Below, one piece after another: positions 1-10,510 of a stretch of DNA of 33,995 nucleotides. This DNA is from Arcticibacter svalbardensis MN12-7. Lineage in GTDB: Bacteria > Bacteroidota > Bacteroidia > Sphingobacteriales > Sphingobacteriaceae. Below the pieces are notes generated by a model. It made no database searches and was not told the origin of the DNA. It was given only the letters and a program-made list of their open reading frames with translations. The stretch lies in the NCBI RefSeq assembly GCF_000403135.1, contig NZ_AQPN01000114.1, positions 1-33,995 on the forward strand, in the 5' to 3' direction. A program made the position numbers and the translations under genes. Each line of letters begins with the position of its first letter. Within the stretch, counting starts at the first letter, position 1.

Positions 1-15
1 GTTTATAATCTGGAA

Positions 16-1864
<1,849 letters not shown>

Positions 1865-1866
1865 CT

Positions 1867-2850
1867 TTATATGGATAGAATTGCTGACATCTCCAGAAGA
1901 TCCTCTTCCAGTTTGTATGAATGATTATTTATAGATTCCACAATATCAGTAAGCTGAATGAGGTTTCCACGTAAACCAACCATCTTTCTTGATTCACCTG
2001 CTACGAGTGCCTTCACTGAAGCATAACCCAACCGGCAAGCTAATACACGGTCAAAACTACTTGGTGTTCCTCCTCTTTGCAAATGTCCTAAAATGGTTAC
2101 CTTGATATCGTAGAAATTAAACCTTTCCTTCACACGTTTGGCCACATTGTAAGCTCCTCCGTTTTTCTCTCCTTCTGCAATGATCACGATACTGGAGCTC
2201 TTATTGCTTAAAGCACCTTCTTCGAGCTTCAAAATAAGATCATCAATAGCCGTTTCCTTTTCAGGCAATAAAATAGCTTCTGCACCACCTGCTACACCTG
2301 CGTGTAAGGCAATACAACCTGAATCACGACCCATTACTTCAATAAAGAAAAGACGGTCATGTGAGGCAGCTGTATCACGAATTTTATCAATCGCTTCCAG
2401 TACGGTATTCGTAGCGGTATCATAGCCCAATGTGAAATCTGATCCGTACAAATCATTATCAATCGTTCCCGGAATACCAATAATAGGAATATCATATTCG
2501 CGGGATAAAAGTTCCGCGCCAGTAAATGTTCCGTCGCCACCTATAGCGACCAATGCATCAATTCCTTCTTCTTTTAAATTTTTATATGCTGTTGCTCTAC
2601 CTTCAGGAGTCCTGAATTCTGCACATCTCGCTGTTTTTAAAACAGTTCCACCCAGTTGTATAATGTTACGTACTGAACGGGCATCCATGTTGATAAATTT
2701 CTTATCAATCATTCCCTGATAGCCCTGATAAATGCCAACCACCTCTTTGCCAAGAAAGATGCCTGTTCGAACAACAGCCCGAATACAAGCATTCATGCCG
2801 GGCGCATCACCACCTGAAGTAAAAACACCTATTTTTTTTATCTCGGACAT
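1867..2850 (-). CDS. pfkA: ATP-dependent 6-phosphofructokinase
   Basis: This enzyme phosphorylates fructose-6-phosphate to fructose-1,6-bisphosphate, the committed step of glycolysis. The 327-residue protein is standard for bacterial PfkA. It begins with TSGGDAPGMNA, has the nucleotide-binding IGGDGTFTGA around residue 103 (the Gly of GGDG fits ATP rather than pyrophosphate use), and has the catalytic PGTIDNDL motif with Asp131 and Asp133. LGHLQRGG and the C-terminal sugar-phosphate site are present. It is the first gene of the pfkA - kinase homologue - gap run. A divergent Nudix-type regulator starts 115 bases away, and the shared upstream region holds an inverted repeat that could be an operator. 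Confidence 0.97.
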   Translation of the reverse strand: MSEIKKIGVFTSGGDAPGMNACIRAVVRTGIFLGKEVVGIYQGYQGMIDKKFINMDARSVRNIIQLGGTVLKTARCAEFRTPEGRATAYKNLKEEGIDALVAIGGDGTFTGAELLSREYDIPIIGIPGTIDNDLYGSDFTLGYDTATNTVLEAIDKIRDTAASHDRLFFIEVMGRDSGCIALHAGVAGGAEAILLPEKETAIDDLILKLEEGALSNKSSSIVIIAEGEKNGGAYNVAKRVKERFNFYDIKVTILGHLQRGGTPSSFDRVLACRLGYASVKALVAGESRKMVGLRGNLIQLTDIVESINNHSYKLEEDLLEMSAILSI

Positions 2851-2883
2851 ATTATTTTTTGTTTTATTTGGCTAATATACTGT

Positions 2884-2896
2884 GTGTAGGTTACAC
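2884..2896. promoter_or_regulatory. Inverted repeat, candidate operator between pfkA and the Nudix regulator
   Basis: The sequence GTGTAGGTTACAC forms 5-base arms (GTGTA/TACAC) around a 3-base centre in the 115-base divergent intergenic region. Nudix-type regulators of the NrtR/AraR group usually bind short palindromes next to their own gene, so this is the best local candidate. The assignment is by position only; no second copy was noticed in the window. Confidence 0.35.
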
Positions 2897-2965
2897 TAAG
2901 AGAATTTTTGATTATTTTTTCCGTATTTGTGATGAAAATCATTATAAGATTTAACTATTAACATA

Positions 2966-3655
2966 ATGCTCCCTAAATTCGAATCTATATTTTCAATTGA
3001 CTGTGTCATCTTTGGCTTTGATGAAGGTGCACTCAAAGTTTTATTAATCCAACGTAACGACCCGCCTTTTGAAAATTGGTGGGCACTACCTGGCTATTTT
3101 GTTGAGAAAAATGAAGGCATTCAAGAAGCGGCAGAACGGATCCTGTTTAACTTTACAGGGTTAACAGATATCTTTCTGGAACAATTTTATACTTTCGGAG
3201 ATGTCGACAGGCATCCTCAGGGCCGCGTGATCACCGTTGCTTATTACGCAATGATTCGCATTAGTAGCAAAGATAATTTACATCCCAACACACCATTTGT
3301 GAAAAAAGCATTCTGGTGTCCGGTCAATGAAATTCCTGCATTAGCCTTTGATCATTCCCTGATCTTCGAAAAAAGCCTCCAACGCATCCGAAGAAAAATT
3401 AGCTATGATCCTATCGCCTTTGAACTCCTTCCTGAGAAATTTACACTCACCCAACTGCAAAACGTTTATGAAGCCATCCTGAATAAAAAGTTGGATAAAA
3501 GAAACTTTAGAAAGAAAATGCTGAGCAATGGTATCCTGAAGGAGCTCGATGAAAAACAGCATGGGGTTGCTTTTAGAGCGGCTACCTTTTATAAGTTTGA
3601 TCGTCGAACCTATAATAAACTCTTCAAAAAAGAACTTACTTTTTCTAAAGAATAA
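2966..3655 (+). CDS. Nudix-domain transcriptional regulator (NrtR/AraR-like), non-catalytic Nudix box
   Basis: The 229-residue protein has an N-terminal Nudix fold (about residues 8-140) and a C-terminal winged-helix-like region (about 150-225, including FTLTQLQNVYEAILNKKLDKRNFRKK). This is the layout of NrtR-type regulators and of the Bacteroides AraR regulator. The Nudix box at residues 43-66 keeps G43, E50, R58 and G65, but the metal-binding Glu positions are Ile59, Asn62 and Phe63, so hydrolysis is unlikely and effector binding is the probable role. It is transcribed divergently from pfkA, which suggests it controls the glycolytic operon or sugar use and possibly itself. The ligand cannot be read from sequence. 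The gene ends in a terminator shared with the convergent kinase gene. Confidence 0.88.
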   Translation: MLPKFESIFSIDCVIFGFDEGALKVLLIQRNDPPFENWWALPGYFVEKNEGIQEAAERILFNFTGLTDIFLEQFYTFGDVDRHPQGRVITVAYYAMIRISSKDNLHPNTPFVKKAFWCPVNEIPALAFDHSLIFEKSLQRIRRKISYDPIAFELLPEKFTLTQLQNVYEAILNKKLDKRNFRKKMLSNGILKELDEKQHGVAFRAATFYKFDRRTYNKLFKKELTFSKE

Positions 3656-3690
3656 AAGGGGGGAGGTTTATTCAACCCCCCTTTTGTTTT
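3654..3690. terminator. Bidirectional intrinsic terminator
   Basis: An A4-G6 arm and a C6-T4 arm enclose a short loop, directly after the Nudix regulator stop and just before the convergent kinase stop. A-rich and T-rich flanks on both sides fit termination in both directions. Confidence 0.85.
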
Positions 3691-3693
3691 ATA

Positions 3694-4542
3694 CTACTTG
3701 TTATCAATGTGGAATTTAACCAGATTGTCTATAGGTGAGCGTATAATGGTACCCATCTTCATGCCAAACTCTTCAGCAACTTCTTCCAGAACATTTCTGA
3801 AATTATAAGCTACTGAACCAATACAGTTCAACTCAAGTGTTTTGTAATCAGGGTAACCACTCACAATGTTTTTAAAGAAATCAGTGAACGATGTTTTTAC
3901 CAGGTTATGTGTGTAAGCGATGTTATCGGTATTATCATATACAAATTTACTGAAGCTTGCACAAAAGCGATTAGCCAAAGGTTTGCTATACACATTTTCC
4001 TGAATATCATCGGGAGTTAAATGGAAAGTCTCCCAAAATGAGTCTCTTACTGCTTGAGGCATATAACCTCTTAGGTAGTCAGTTAACAGTTTTTTACCGA
4101 TGTAACAACCACTACCTTCATCCCCTAAAATATAAGCGGCCGAATCTATCTGGAAAGTAATTCCGTTTCCATCATAGATCCCGGTATTAGTTCCTGTTCC
4201 AAGGATGGCGGCAAAACCAGTGCTTTTTCCAAGAAGGGCACGGGCAGCGGCTAATAAATCGTGACCTACGAAAATTTCACTATGTACAAACACAGTGGAC
4301 ATGGCAACTTTCAGCTGATCTGCTTTTTCTTTGTTATGAACCCCGGCACCGTAAAAGTAAACCTCTGTTATTTTGTCAAATTCCAGGTCTTCTGGAAGAT
4401 TTTTCTTTAAAGAGTCTTCCACATACGCACTTGTTACGAAATAGGGATTATAACCCTCCGTATTGAAGTATATTTTCTTGTTGTCATCATTAAGAAGACA
4501 CCAATTTGTTTTCGTTGATCCACCGTCAGCTATAATTATCAT
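3694..4542 (-). CDS. BadF/BadG/BcrA/BcrD-family N-acetylglucosamine kinase
   Basis: This is an ASKHA-fold sugar kinase of 282 residues that probably phosphorylates N-acetylglucosamine or a related amino sugar with ATP. It has a full phosphate-1 motif DGGSTKT at residues 6-12, a phosphate-2 motif ILGTGTNTG, GDEGSGCYIGKKLL in the sugar-binding region and GSVAYNF in the adenosine region. It has the same length and block order as the gene at 1016-1864, so the two are paralogues, and this one keeps the catalytic residues the other lacks. It stands alone on the minus strand with about 130 bases of AT-rich DNA upstream and a bidirectional terminator downstream. Substrate assignment rests on family membership only. 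Confidence 0.88.
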   Translation of the reverse strand: MIIIADGGSTKTNWCLLNDDNKKIYFNTEGYNPYFVTSAYVEDSLKKNLPEDLEFDKITEVYFYGAGVHNKEKADQLKVAMSTVFVHSEIFVGHDLLAAARALLGKSTGFAAILGTGTNTGIYDGNGITFQIDSAAYILGDEGSGCYIGKKLLTDYLRGYMPQAVRDSFWETFHLTPDDIQENVYSKPLANRFCASFSKFVYDNTDNIAYTHNLVKTSFTDFFKNIVSGYPDYKTLELNCIGSVAYNFRNVLEEVAEEFGMKMGTIIRSPIDNLVKFHIDNK

Positions 4543-4676
4543 GTTTCAGTTAATTTTGGTTTAATAATATGGGGTAAATGTAAATAATCTTTGAGATTGT
4601 ATAAAAACAAATCAACTAAATTGATTTATGTCATTATTTTGAACTTATTAGGATAATTGATCTGATGTTTAATAAT

Positions 4677-5549
4677 TTACCCGAAAAGATCTGTACTCAG
4701 ATACCGGTCACCACGATCGCAAGCAATAAAAACAATCACACCCTTTTCAAGTGTTTCAGCAACCTTTAAAGCTGCAAATGCGGCTCCTCCCGAACTCATC
4801 CCTGCAAAGATTCCTTCTACTTTAGCCAGTTTACGGGTCATGTCTGTGGCCTCTTCCTGTGAAATATCAATAATCTGATCTACTCTTGAGGCATCGAATA
4901 TTTTAGGCAGATAAGCTGCAGGCCATCTTCGTATTCCGGGAATGGAGGAATTTTCTGTAGGCTGACACCCAATAATCTGAATTTCAGGGTTCATTTCTTT
5001 TAAATACATAGAATTGCCCATGATACTTCCTGTAGTACCCATCGAACTTACAAAATGAGTGATACTTCCTGCTGTGTCTTTCCATATCTCCGGACCAGTG
5101 GTTTTATAATGTGCCAGGTAATTATCCGGATTGGCAAACTGGTTCATCAGGAAGTAACCCGATTCTGCACCTTTTTCCTCTGCATAGTCCCGGCATAATT
5201 CAATACTGTCCATTAATATCACTTTTGCACCGAATGCCTCCATCGTAACGGTACGCTCCCTGGTAGAATTAGCAGGCATGATCAGTTCAATTTCCAGACC
5301 GAATAATCGGGCCATCATAGCTAATGCAATGCCTGTGTTGCCACTTGTAGCCTCAATAAGGCGCATTCCCGGTTTAATATCACCACGATCCAGCGCACTT
5401 TTAATCATATTCAACGCAGCCCGATCCTTAACACTACCACCCGGATTATTACCCTCGAGCTTCGCATATATTTTAACATTTTTATTGGTATTGAGCCTTG
5501 TAAGCTCAACCATTGGGGTATTTCCCACTAAATCAATTATTCCTGCCAT
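4677..5549 (-). CDS. cysM: Cysteine synthase B (O-acetylserine sulfhydrylase)
   Basis: This PLP enzyme converts O-acetylserine and sulfide (or thiosulfate for CysM) to cysteine. The 290-residue protein has the PLP lysine in GNNPGGSVKDR (Lys41), the substrate loop EATSGNTGIA, and the phosphate-binding run SSMGTTGSIMG. The length and the arginine-rich segment PGIRRWP fit CysM better than CysK. It lies 5 bases after cysE, so substrate supply and use are coupled. It is the last gene of the minus-strand run that begins with kaiC. No strong hairpin terminator was seen after it. Confidence 0.95.
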   Translation of the reverse strand: MAGIIDLVGNTPMVELTRLNTNKNVKIYAKLEGNNPGGSVKDRAALNMIKSALDRGDIKPGMRLIEATSGNTGIALAMMARLFGLEIELIMPANSTRERTVTMEAFGAKVILMDSIELCRDYAEEKGAESGYFLMNQFANPDNYLAHYKTTGPEIWKDTAGSITHFVSSMGTTGSIMGNSMYLKEMNPEIQIIGCQPTENSSIPGIRRWPAAYLPKIFDASRVDQIIDISQEEATDMTRKLAKVEGIFAGMSSGGAAFAALKVAETLEKGVIVFIACDRGDRYLSTDLFG

Positions 5550-5554
5550 TAAAA

Positions 5555-6361
5555 TTAAAGCTTGCGTTCAACCACTTTGAACTGTGTTTCATGATATACC
5601 ACCGATCCCGGTGGGACACTTTTCGTTAACCAAACGTTTCCTCCTATGATACTGTTTTCACCAATTATCGTATCACCACCCAAAATGGTCGCGCCGGAGT
5701 AAATAACAACGTGATCTTTTACCGTTGGATGTCTTTTCTTCGAAGCCATTGTTTTCTCTACACTCAAAGCACCCAGTGTAACCCCCTGGTAGAGTTTAAC
5801 GTGACATCCGATCTCTGAAGTTTCGCCAATTACGATCCCTGTTCCATGATCAATATACAGATACTCGCCGATAGTTGCCCCCGGATGAATGTCTATTCCT
5901 GTTTTAGAATGGGCAAACTCTGTTAATATGCGGGGTAACAAAGGAACATCCAGCTTCAATAAAGCATGGGCAATCCGATAAAAGGATATAGCATAAAAAC
6001 CAGGATAAGCCCTGATGATTTCAAACTCAGTCTTAGCAGCCGGATCACCACTCAGGATGGAACTGATATCGGTATTTAAGATTCTGTATAATTCAGGAAC
6101 CTGATTGAAAAACGCTCTTGCCGTTTGCTCATTATTGCATTCTGCACAAGCCCGCGTAGAATCCATTATTTCTTTAAGCTTGATTTCCAGCGCTTTTACC
6201 TCAACTTCAATGTCGTGTATGGAGTAAAAAAAACTTTTAGACTGTTCCGGATACAAAATCCTGATCAACCCTAATGCCCAACCTGCTATCTCTTTATTCG
6301 AAGGAACAGCCTCCGTCTTTTGATGTTTCTGAAAAATATATTCGTAGAATTCTTTATTCAT
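5555..6361 (-). CDS. cysE: Serine O-acetyltransferase (EpsC/CysE type)
   Basis: This enzyme makes O-acetylserine from serine and acetyl-CoA, the first step of cysteine synthesis. The 268-residue protein has an alpha-helical N-terminal half, then a left-handed beta-helix with hexapeptide repeats from about residue 165 (DIHPGATIGEYLYIDHGTG, followed by GETSEIG, LGGDTIIGENSIIGGN). His residues in IDIHPGA and IDHGTG match the active-site region. Its start codon lies inside the end of the histidine kinase gene (8-base overlap, 6354-6361), which suggests translational coupling; the cysM gene follows 5 bases downstream. The coupling of cysteine synthesis to a Kai-type module is unusual. Confidence 0.94.
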   Translation of the reverse strand: MNKEFYEYIFQKHQKTEAVPSNKEIAGWALGLIRILYPEQSKSFFYSIHDIEVEVKALEIKLKEIMDSTRACAECNNEQTARAFFNQVPELYRILNTDISSILSGDPAAKTEFEIIRAYPGFYAISFYRIAHALLKLDVPLLPRILTEFAHSKTGIDIHPGATIGEYLYIDHGTGIVIGETSEIGCHVKLYQGVTLGALSVEKTMASKKRHPTVKDHVVIYSGATILGGDTIIGENSIIGGNVWLTKSVPPGSVVYHETQFKVVERKL

Positions 6362-8014
6362 GGATAGGTAAAATAAAATAGAACGTAGAGCCTTCGTTTA
6401 ATTTGCTCGTTACTCCGATCTTTCCATTGTGGGCTTTAACAATTTCTGAAGATATATATAAGCCAATACCTAATCCACTTGTAGCATAGGTATTATCTTC
6501 CACACGATAGAAACGTTCGAATATACGTTCTTTCTGATAATCTGACAATCCAATTCCAAAGTCTTCAACAGAAACCTTTACCTCCGTTTCGGTTACTTCA
6601 GTTACAATATGGATATCTTTGTGTACAGGAGAATACTTTACTGCGTTGCTAATTAAATTCATCAGCACTTGTTCAAGTCGTTCCATATTGCCCGTAGCCC
6701 TACCATCTTTATCCCCATGTACTGAAATAATGTAATTGGGATACATAAATTGAGCACTCTCAATACAAATATTGATCAAGTCAGAAATATTTAACAACGA
6801 GGTGTTAAACTCCAGTTTCCCCATCTGTATTTTGCTTACATCCAGCAGGTCATTAACCAGGTTGGCCAGCTTTCCGATCGCTTCGTTCGCTTTGCCCGCA
6901 AACTGTTTAATAATTGGAGGTAATTCATTTTGTTTGTAGGCACTGATTAGCTGCATGTAACCCTTCAAACTCGTGAGAGGGGTTTTTAACTCGTGACTCG
7001 CTATTCCAATAAACTCATCCTTTTTAGCCAGCGCTTGTTTTTGTTCTTCAATATTGGTCATGGTGCCAAACCAGGCTATGATACAGGAGTTTTCATCAAA
7101 AAAGGAATAGCTTTGGTAAGATGCCATAAGTATTCACCTGAATCTGATTTTCTTATCCGGCACATGGATTCCAGAGGAATGCTGGCAGCTAAGGCATTTT
7201 GCCATGCTTCCGTGATCGTCTTGATATCATAGGGGTGAACAACCATCATCCATCCTTCATTTTTAGAGTCATCCACACTTAAACCGGTATAATCAAACCA
7301 CTGCTGATTGAAGTAGTCGAATTTTCCTTCCCGATCAGCTGTCCATACCATGACCGGAATGTTATCTGCTAAAAACTTAAAATTACGCTGACTAATTAAA
7401 AGATCCCGACTTTTTTCTTTTACTGTATCCTTCAGCTCTTTATTCAGTTTCGCAGCAATGCGCTGAGCTTCTTCCAACTCGATGTTTTTGGCTTTTAATT
7501 GATTCTGGTTTTTAATAATGGAAGTAAGGTTTGTTAAAATAATGCTGATCGCTTCGCCTTCATCAAGTTCCAGCTTAGTAAAGGATAAAAGAAAGGGAAT
7601 CCGCTTAAAATCTTTCCCCAGGAGGTTCAGCTCTTCTTTGATATCTACCTCCCATCCTTTACTCAGAAGTGCTTTAAAGTCGCCTTTACACTCATCCGGA
7701 ACAAAGCTTTCAAAAGGAACTCCAATGACCTGCTCCAACGGAAAGCCTAAAAAAAATGCAAAACGGGAATTACTGTACAAAATCACTCCATTGTCATCCA
7801 GCGTAATCGCTCCCTGGGTCATTTTTTCGACAATAACCCGGTAGTTATGGTCAGCATTTTGTAAAGTAAATAACTGATGACCAGTTATTCTTGGAACCAT
7901 AACAGCATCAATTTGTCCGCTGAGCATAGCATCAATAGTTTCTTGTGTCTCGTTGAGCTTTTCTTTTAGCTCATAGATAATAGCAATGAGCTCCGGCAGC
8001 GTTTTTGTTTCCAT
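6354..8014 (-). pseudogene. PAS-domain sensor histidine kinase of the Kai cluster, frameshifted
   Basis: Two overlapping frames together make one 553-residue histidine kinase. The first frame (8014 down to 7076, 312 residues) has a short N-terminal coiled coil, a PAS domain (about 55-165), a helical linker and a second PAS domain that breaks off at YLWHLTKAIPF. The second frame (to 6354) resumes exactly there with FDENSCIIAWFGT, then has HisKA with the phospho-acceptor in GIASHELKTPL (about His341 in the joined protein) and HATPase with NLISNAVKYSP, EDFGIGL and SGLGIGLYIS. One added base in the 6-A run at 7098-7103 (T run on the coding strand) restores the frame. It starts 4 bases after kaiB, so it is the likely output kinase of the Kai-like module. 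The break may be real, phase-variable or a sequence error; an in-frame ATG at 7127 could give a PAS-less kinase fragment. Confidence 0.85.
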
Positions 8015-8018
8015 ACGT

Positions 8019-8330
8019 TTAAATTACTTCGTTGATTCCAAGTCCTTTCAGTACTTTTTTAAGGTCAGACATGTCACCAAACATTCTGCGCTCCGGAAGC
8101 GGATTTTTTTTAATCAAAAGCGGTAAGGCAATTAGTTGCTCTTGTTGTGCCAGAAGGGGCTGCTGATAAACATCAACGATCTCTAATTCATATCTGTTTT
8201 TTAGATATAATTCACAGATGGACCTGATGTTAGAGATTGCCCTTGCCGAGTTAGCCGAAGCGCCCGCAACAAACAATCGCAACACAAAGTTGTCTGCAGA
8301 TTCATTTTTTTTAATATCCTTATCTAACAC
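8019..8330 (-). CDS. kaiB: KaiB-like protein
   Basis: The 103-residue protein matches KaiB in length and pattern: LRLFVAGASANSARAISNI at the N-terminus (beta1-alpha1 of the thioredoxin-like fold), then YELEIVDVYQQPLLAQQEQLIALPLLIKK split over the middle, and RRMFGDMSDLKKVLKGLGI at the end. In cyanobacteria KaiB binds the KaiC CI ring and recruits or releases the SasA and CikA kinases. Here it lies between kaiC and a PAS histidine kinase, which supports a role in a Kai-derived signalling switch. No kaiA is visible. Whether it switches fold or oscillates cannot be told from sequence. Confidence 0.9.
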   Translation of the reverse strand: MLDKDIKKNESADNFVLRLFVAGASANSARAISNIRSICELYLKNRYELEIVDVYQQPLLAQQEQLIALPLLIKKNPLPERRMFGDMSDLKKVLKGLGINEVI

Positions 8331-8445
8331 AATACTTCCTGATTTATTTTTTTGTATTTAACTTAAAGGGTTCCGCTCTGTTGAAGAAGAATGTCAATTC
8401 TAAAAACATAGCAGAAATTTATTTTTCGCCCCATTTAATTGTGTT

Positions 8446-10191
8446 TTAGGTTTCAATATGAGGGCCATTCTCCTCTGTATTGTTTTCGGATGATGTACCC
8501 CGGATATTCGTAATCTCTTTTCTGTTTTTTTCCAGAATATTCCTTGTCAGGAGTTCTTCAGTATAAGTACGGTTCAATTCTTCTTCTACCGATTCGAATT
8601 CGGCTTTTAAAGTTAAAATAGTAGCCTCCAGAATTTTTTTCTTTCTTAAAATTTCCCGATCCTTACGGGTTTTTTGATATCCTTTTAACACATCTCCTGT
8701 ATGTTCCTTTAAGATCTGAGCTTCCCTTGCCGAGCCTGTTAAAACACCATCAGGACCTAGGTATACATCTACCAAATCCAGTCCATTGTCTGTTATAATA
8801 AATTCCCTGATTTGGTTAGAATGTTTCATTCCTCTTGATTTCATCAGATATACACCCCTGTTGCGTTCTCCGTTAAATTCGATATCGCGCAATAATAACC
8901 AGGCATCAACAAGTGATGATATTGCTTCATAGGTTTGTTCTGCCACACTTTTATTGATTGTCAAAGCTGTAAATAGAACCGTTATTTGTCCTCTTTGTAA
9001 AAAATCAATCAGTCTGATCAACATAGATTTTACGTCATTTACCGAACCTACTGTCACCAGATTAGTGATCGGGTCTATGATTACTGCGTCAGGTTTAATT
9101 TCTGTAACCTTTTTATGCATATCAACTAGGTGCATTTCGAGCCCGAACATGGTAGGACGGGTGGCGCAAATTTCCAACAGACCAGCGTCAATGTGTTTCT
9201 GTAGATCCAAACCAATGGATCTCATATTACGAACGATCTGGTTGGCTGATTCCTCAAAAGAAAAATAGATACACTTTTCGCCTCTGTCGCATATACTGGA
9301 AGCGAAGGTGGCAGCGATATTGGTTTTTCCTGTTCCTGCGGTTCCGGAAATCAAAATGCTACTGCCACGAAAAAAACCTTTTCCACCCAGCATGCTATCT
9401 AAACTAGTAATTCCTGTAGAAATTCTTTCTGATGTAGCCACATCATCCATGTGGAGAGAGGTGACCGGTAAAACCGAAATCCCATCACTGTCAATTAAAA
9501 AAGGATATTCGTTTGTGCCATGTGTAGATCCCCGGTATTTGACTACCCGCAATAAACGGGTAGAAATTTGATTCACAATCCGGTGATCCAGGAATATGAC
9601 ACAATCGGAGACGTATTCTTCCAATCCTCTGCGGGTTAGTAGTTTATCACCCTTCTCTCCGGTGATAATAGCAGTTACACCTTTGTCTTTTAACCATTGA
9701 AATAACCGGCGAAGTTCGGCCCTTACAATGCTTTCATTAGTCAAATCAGAAAATAAATTTTCAATCGTATCGAGCACTACTCGTTTTGCGCCTATCTGAT
9801 CAATGGCATAACCTAAGCGGATAAATACACCGTCCAGATCAAATTGCCCGGTTTCCTCCATGTCGTTGCGGTCTACATAGACATAGTCCAGACTTACTTT
9901 TTTGCTTTTAATCAAACTGGCCAGGTCGAAACCTAGAGAGGCCACGTTCAAAATCAACTCTTCGGTTTTTTCTTCGAAAGCCATAAAAACACCGGGTTCA
10001 TTGTATTTTGTTGCCCCGTTAATTATAAATTCAAGCGACATCAATGTCTTTCCCGATCCGGCTCCACCACAAATTAAGGTTGGACGACCTTGAGGTAATC
10101 CACCCCTTGTAATATCATCCAGCCCTGAAATTCCGGTTGGTGTTTTAGGGAGTACATTTAATTTTGACTTGTTTTTTGCGCTGTAATCCAT
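8446..10191 (-). CDS. kaiC: KaiC-like double RecA ATPase
   Basis: The 581-residue protein has two tandem RecA/KaiC domains. CI carries Walker A GGAGSGKT at residues 42-49 and the catalytic Glu pair at 73-74 (AFEEKTEE). CII carries Walker A GTAGTGKT and a second FSFEES. The CII segment AISSLVDAW places Ser425-Ser426 where cyanobacterial KaiC has the phosphorylated Ser431-Thr432 pair. After CII (about residue 490) comes a charged, helix-forming extension of about 90 residues with heptad-like spacing, instead of the KaiA-binding tail. The protein is longer than the 519-residue Synechococcus KaiC. It heads a minus-strand run with kaiB, a histidine kinase, cysE and cysM. It probably acts as a hexameric ATPase and kinase (family knowledge). 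Confidence 0.93.
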   Translation of the reverse strand: MDYSAKNKSKLNVLPKTPTGISGLDDITRGGLPQGRPTLICGGAGSGKTLMSLEFIINGATKYNEPGVFMAFEEKTEELILNVASLGFDLASLIKSKKVSLDYVYVDRNDMEETGQFDLDGVFIRLGYAIDQIGAKRVVLDTIENLFSDLTNESIVRAELRRLFQWLKDKGVTAIITGEKGDKLLTRRGLEEYVSDCVIFLDHRIVNQISTRLLRVVKYRGSTHGTNEYPFLIDSDGISVLPVTSLHMDDVATSERISTGITSLDSMLGGKGFFRGSSILISGTAGTGKTNIAATFASSICDRGEKCIYFSFEESANQIVRNMRSIGLDLQKHIDAGLLEICATRPTMFGLEMHLVDMHKKVTEIKPDAVIIDPITNLVTVGSVNDVKSMLIRLIDFLQRGQITVLFTALTINKSVAEQTYEAISSLVDAWLLLRDIEFNGERNRGVYLMKSRGMKHSNQIREFIITDNGLDLVDVYLGPDGVLTGSAREAQILKEHTGDVLKGYQKTRKDREILRKKKILEATILTLKAEFESVEEELNRTYTEELLTRNILEKNRKEITNIRGTSSENNTEENGPHIET

Positions 10192-10353
10192 TGATTGTCA
10201 TGTTTATGGAATTCTTTCATATGATAGGAAAGAATGGATTAATATTCTGTTTTCGCGTATATGTAACTTATTTTACTGCTGAGCAACTGAAGGGTTTGTA
10301 TTTATAAAGAAAGTTAGTCAATTTTTATTATTTTTTCGATAAGGATTGATTTT

Positions 10354-10415
10354 AAATTATTAAATCCTCAGGATTTCTGCTTTTTAAAGGCTTTATCCTG
10401 AGGATTTAATAATTT
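10354..10415. repeat. Perfect 21-bp inverted repeat with 20-base loop
   Basis: Arms at 10354-10374 and 10395-10415 are exact reverse complements. Each arm also ends in a small near-palindrome (ATCCTCAGGAT and ATCCTGAGGAT). It lies in the 319-base gap between kaiC (starts 10191, minus) and the Dabb gene (ends 10511, minus). It could terminate the Dabb transcript, but no T tract follows on the minus strand. The rest of the gap shows no gene. Confidence 0.85.
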
Positions 10416-10510
10416 ATAAATAACGATTCTGCCTTTAAGGCCTTCCCTGATTAATGATCAAAACCGATTTCATTTCGATTATTGAATATGCCGTTTCCAA
10501 TCAATGAATA

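Noticed and set aside
2180-2719. Plus-strand open frames inside pfkA
   Set aside because: They lie antisense to a clear enzyme gene and show no protein-family features.
8954-9571. Plus-strand open frames inside kaiC
   Set aside because: Shadow frames of a strongly conserved gene without recognisable motifs.
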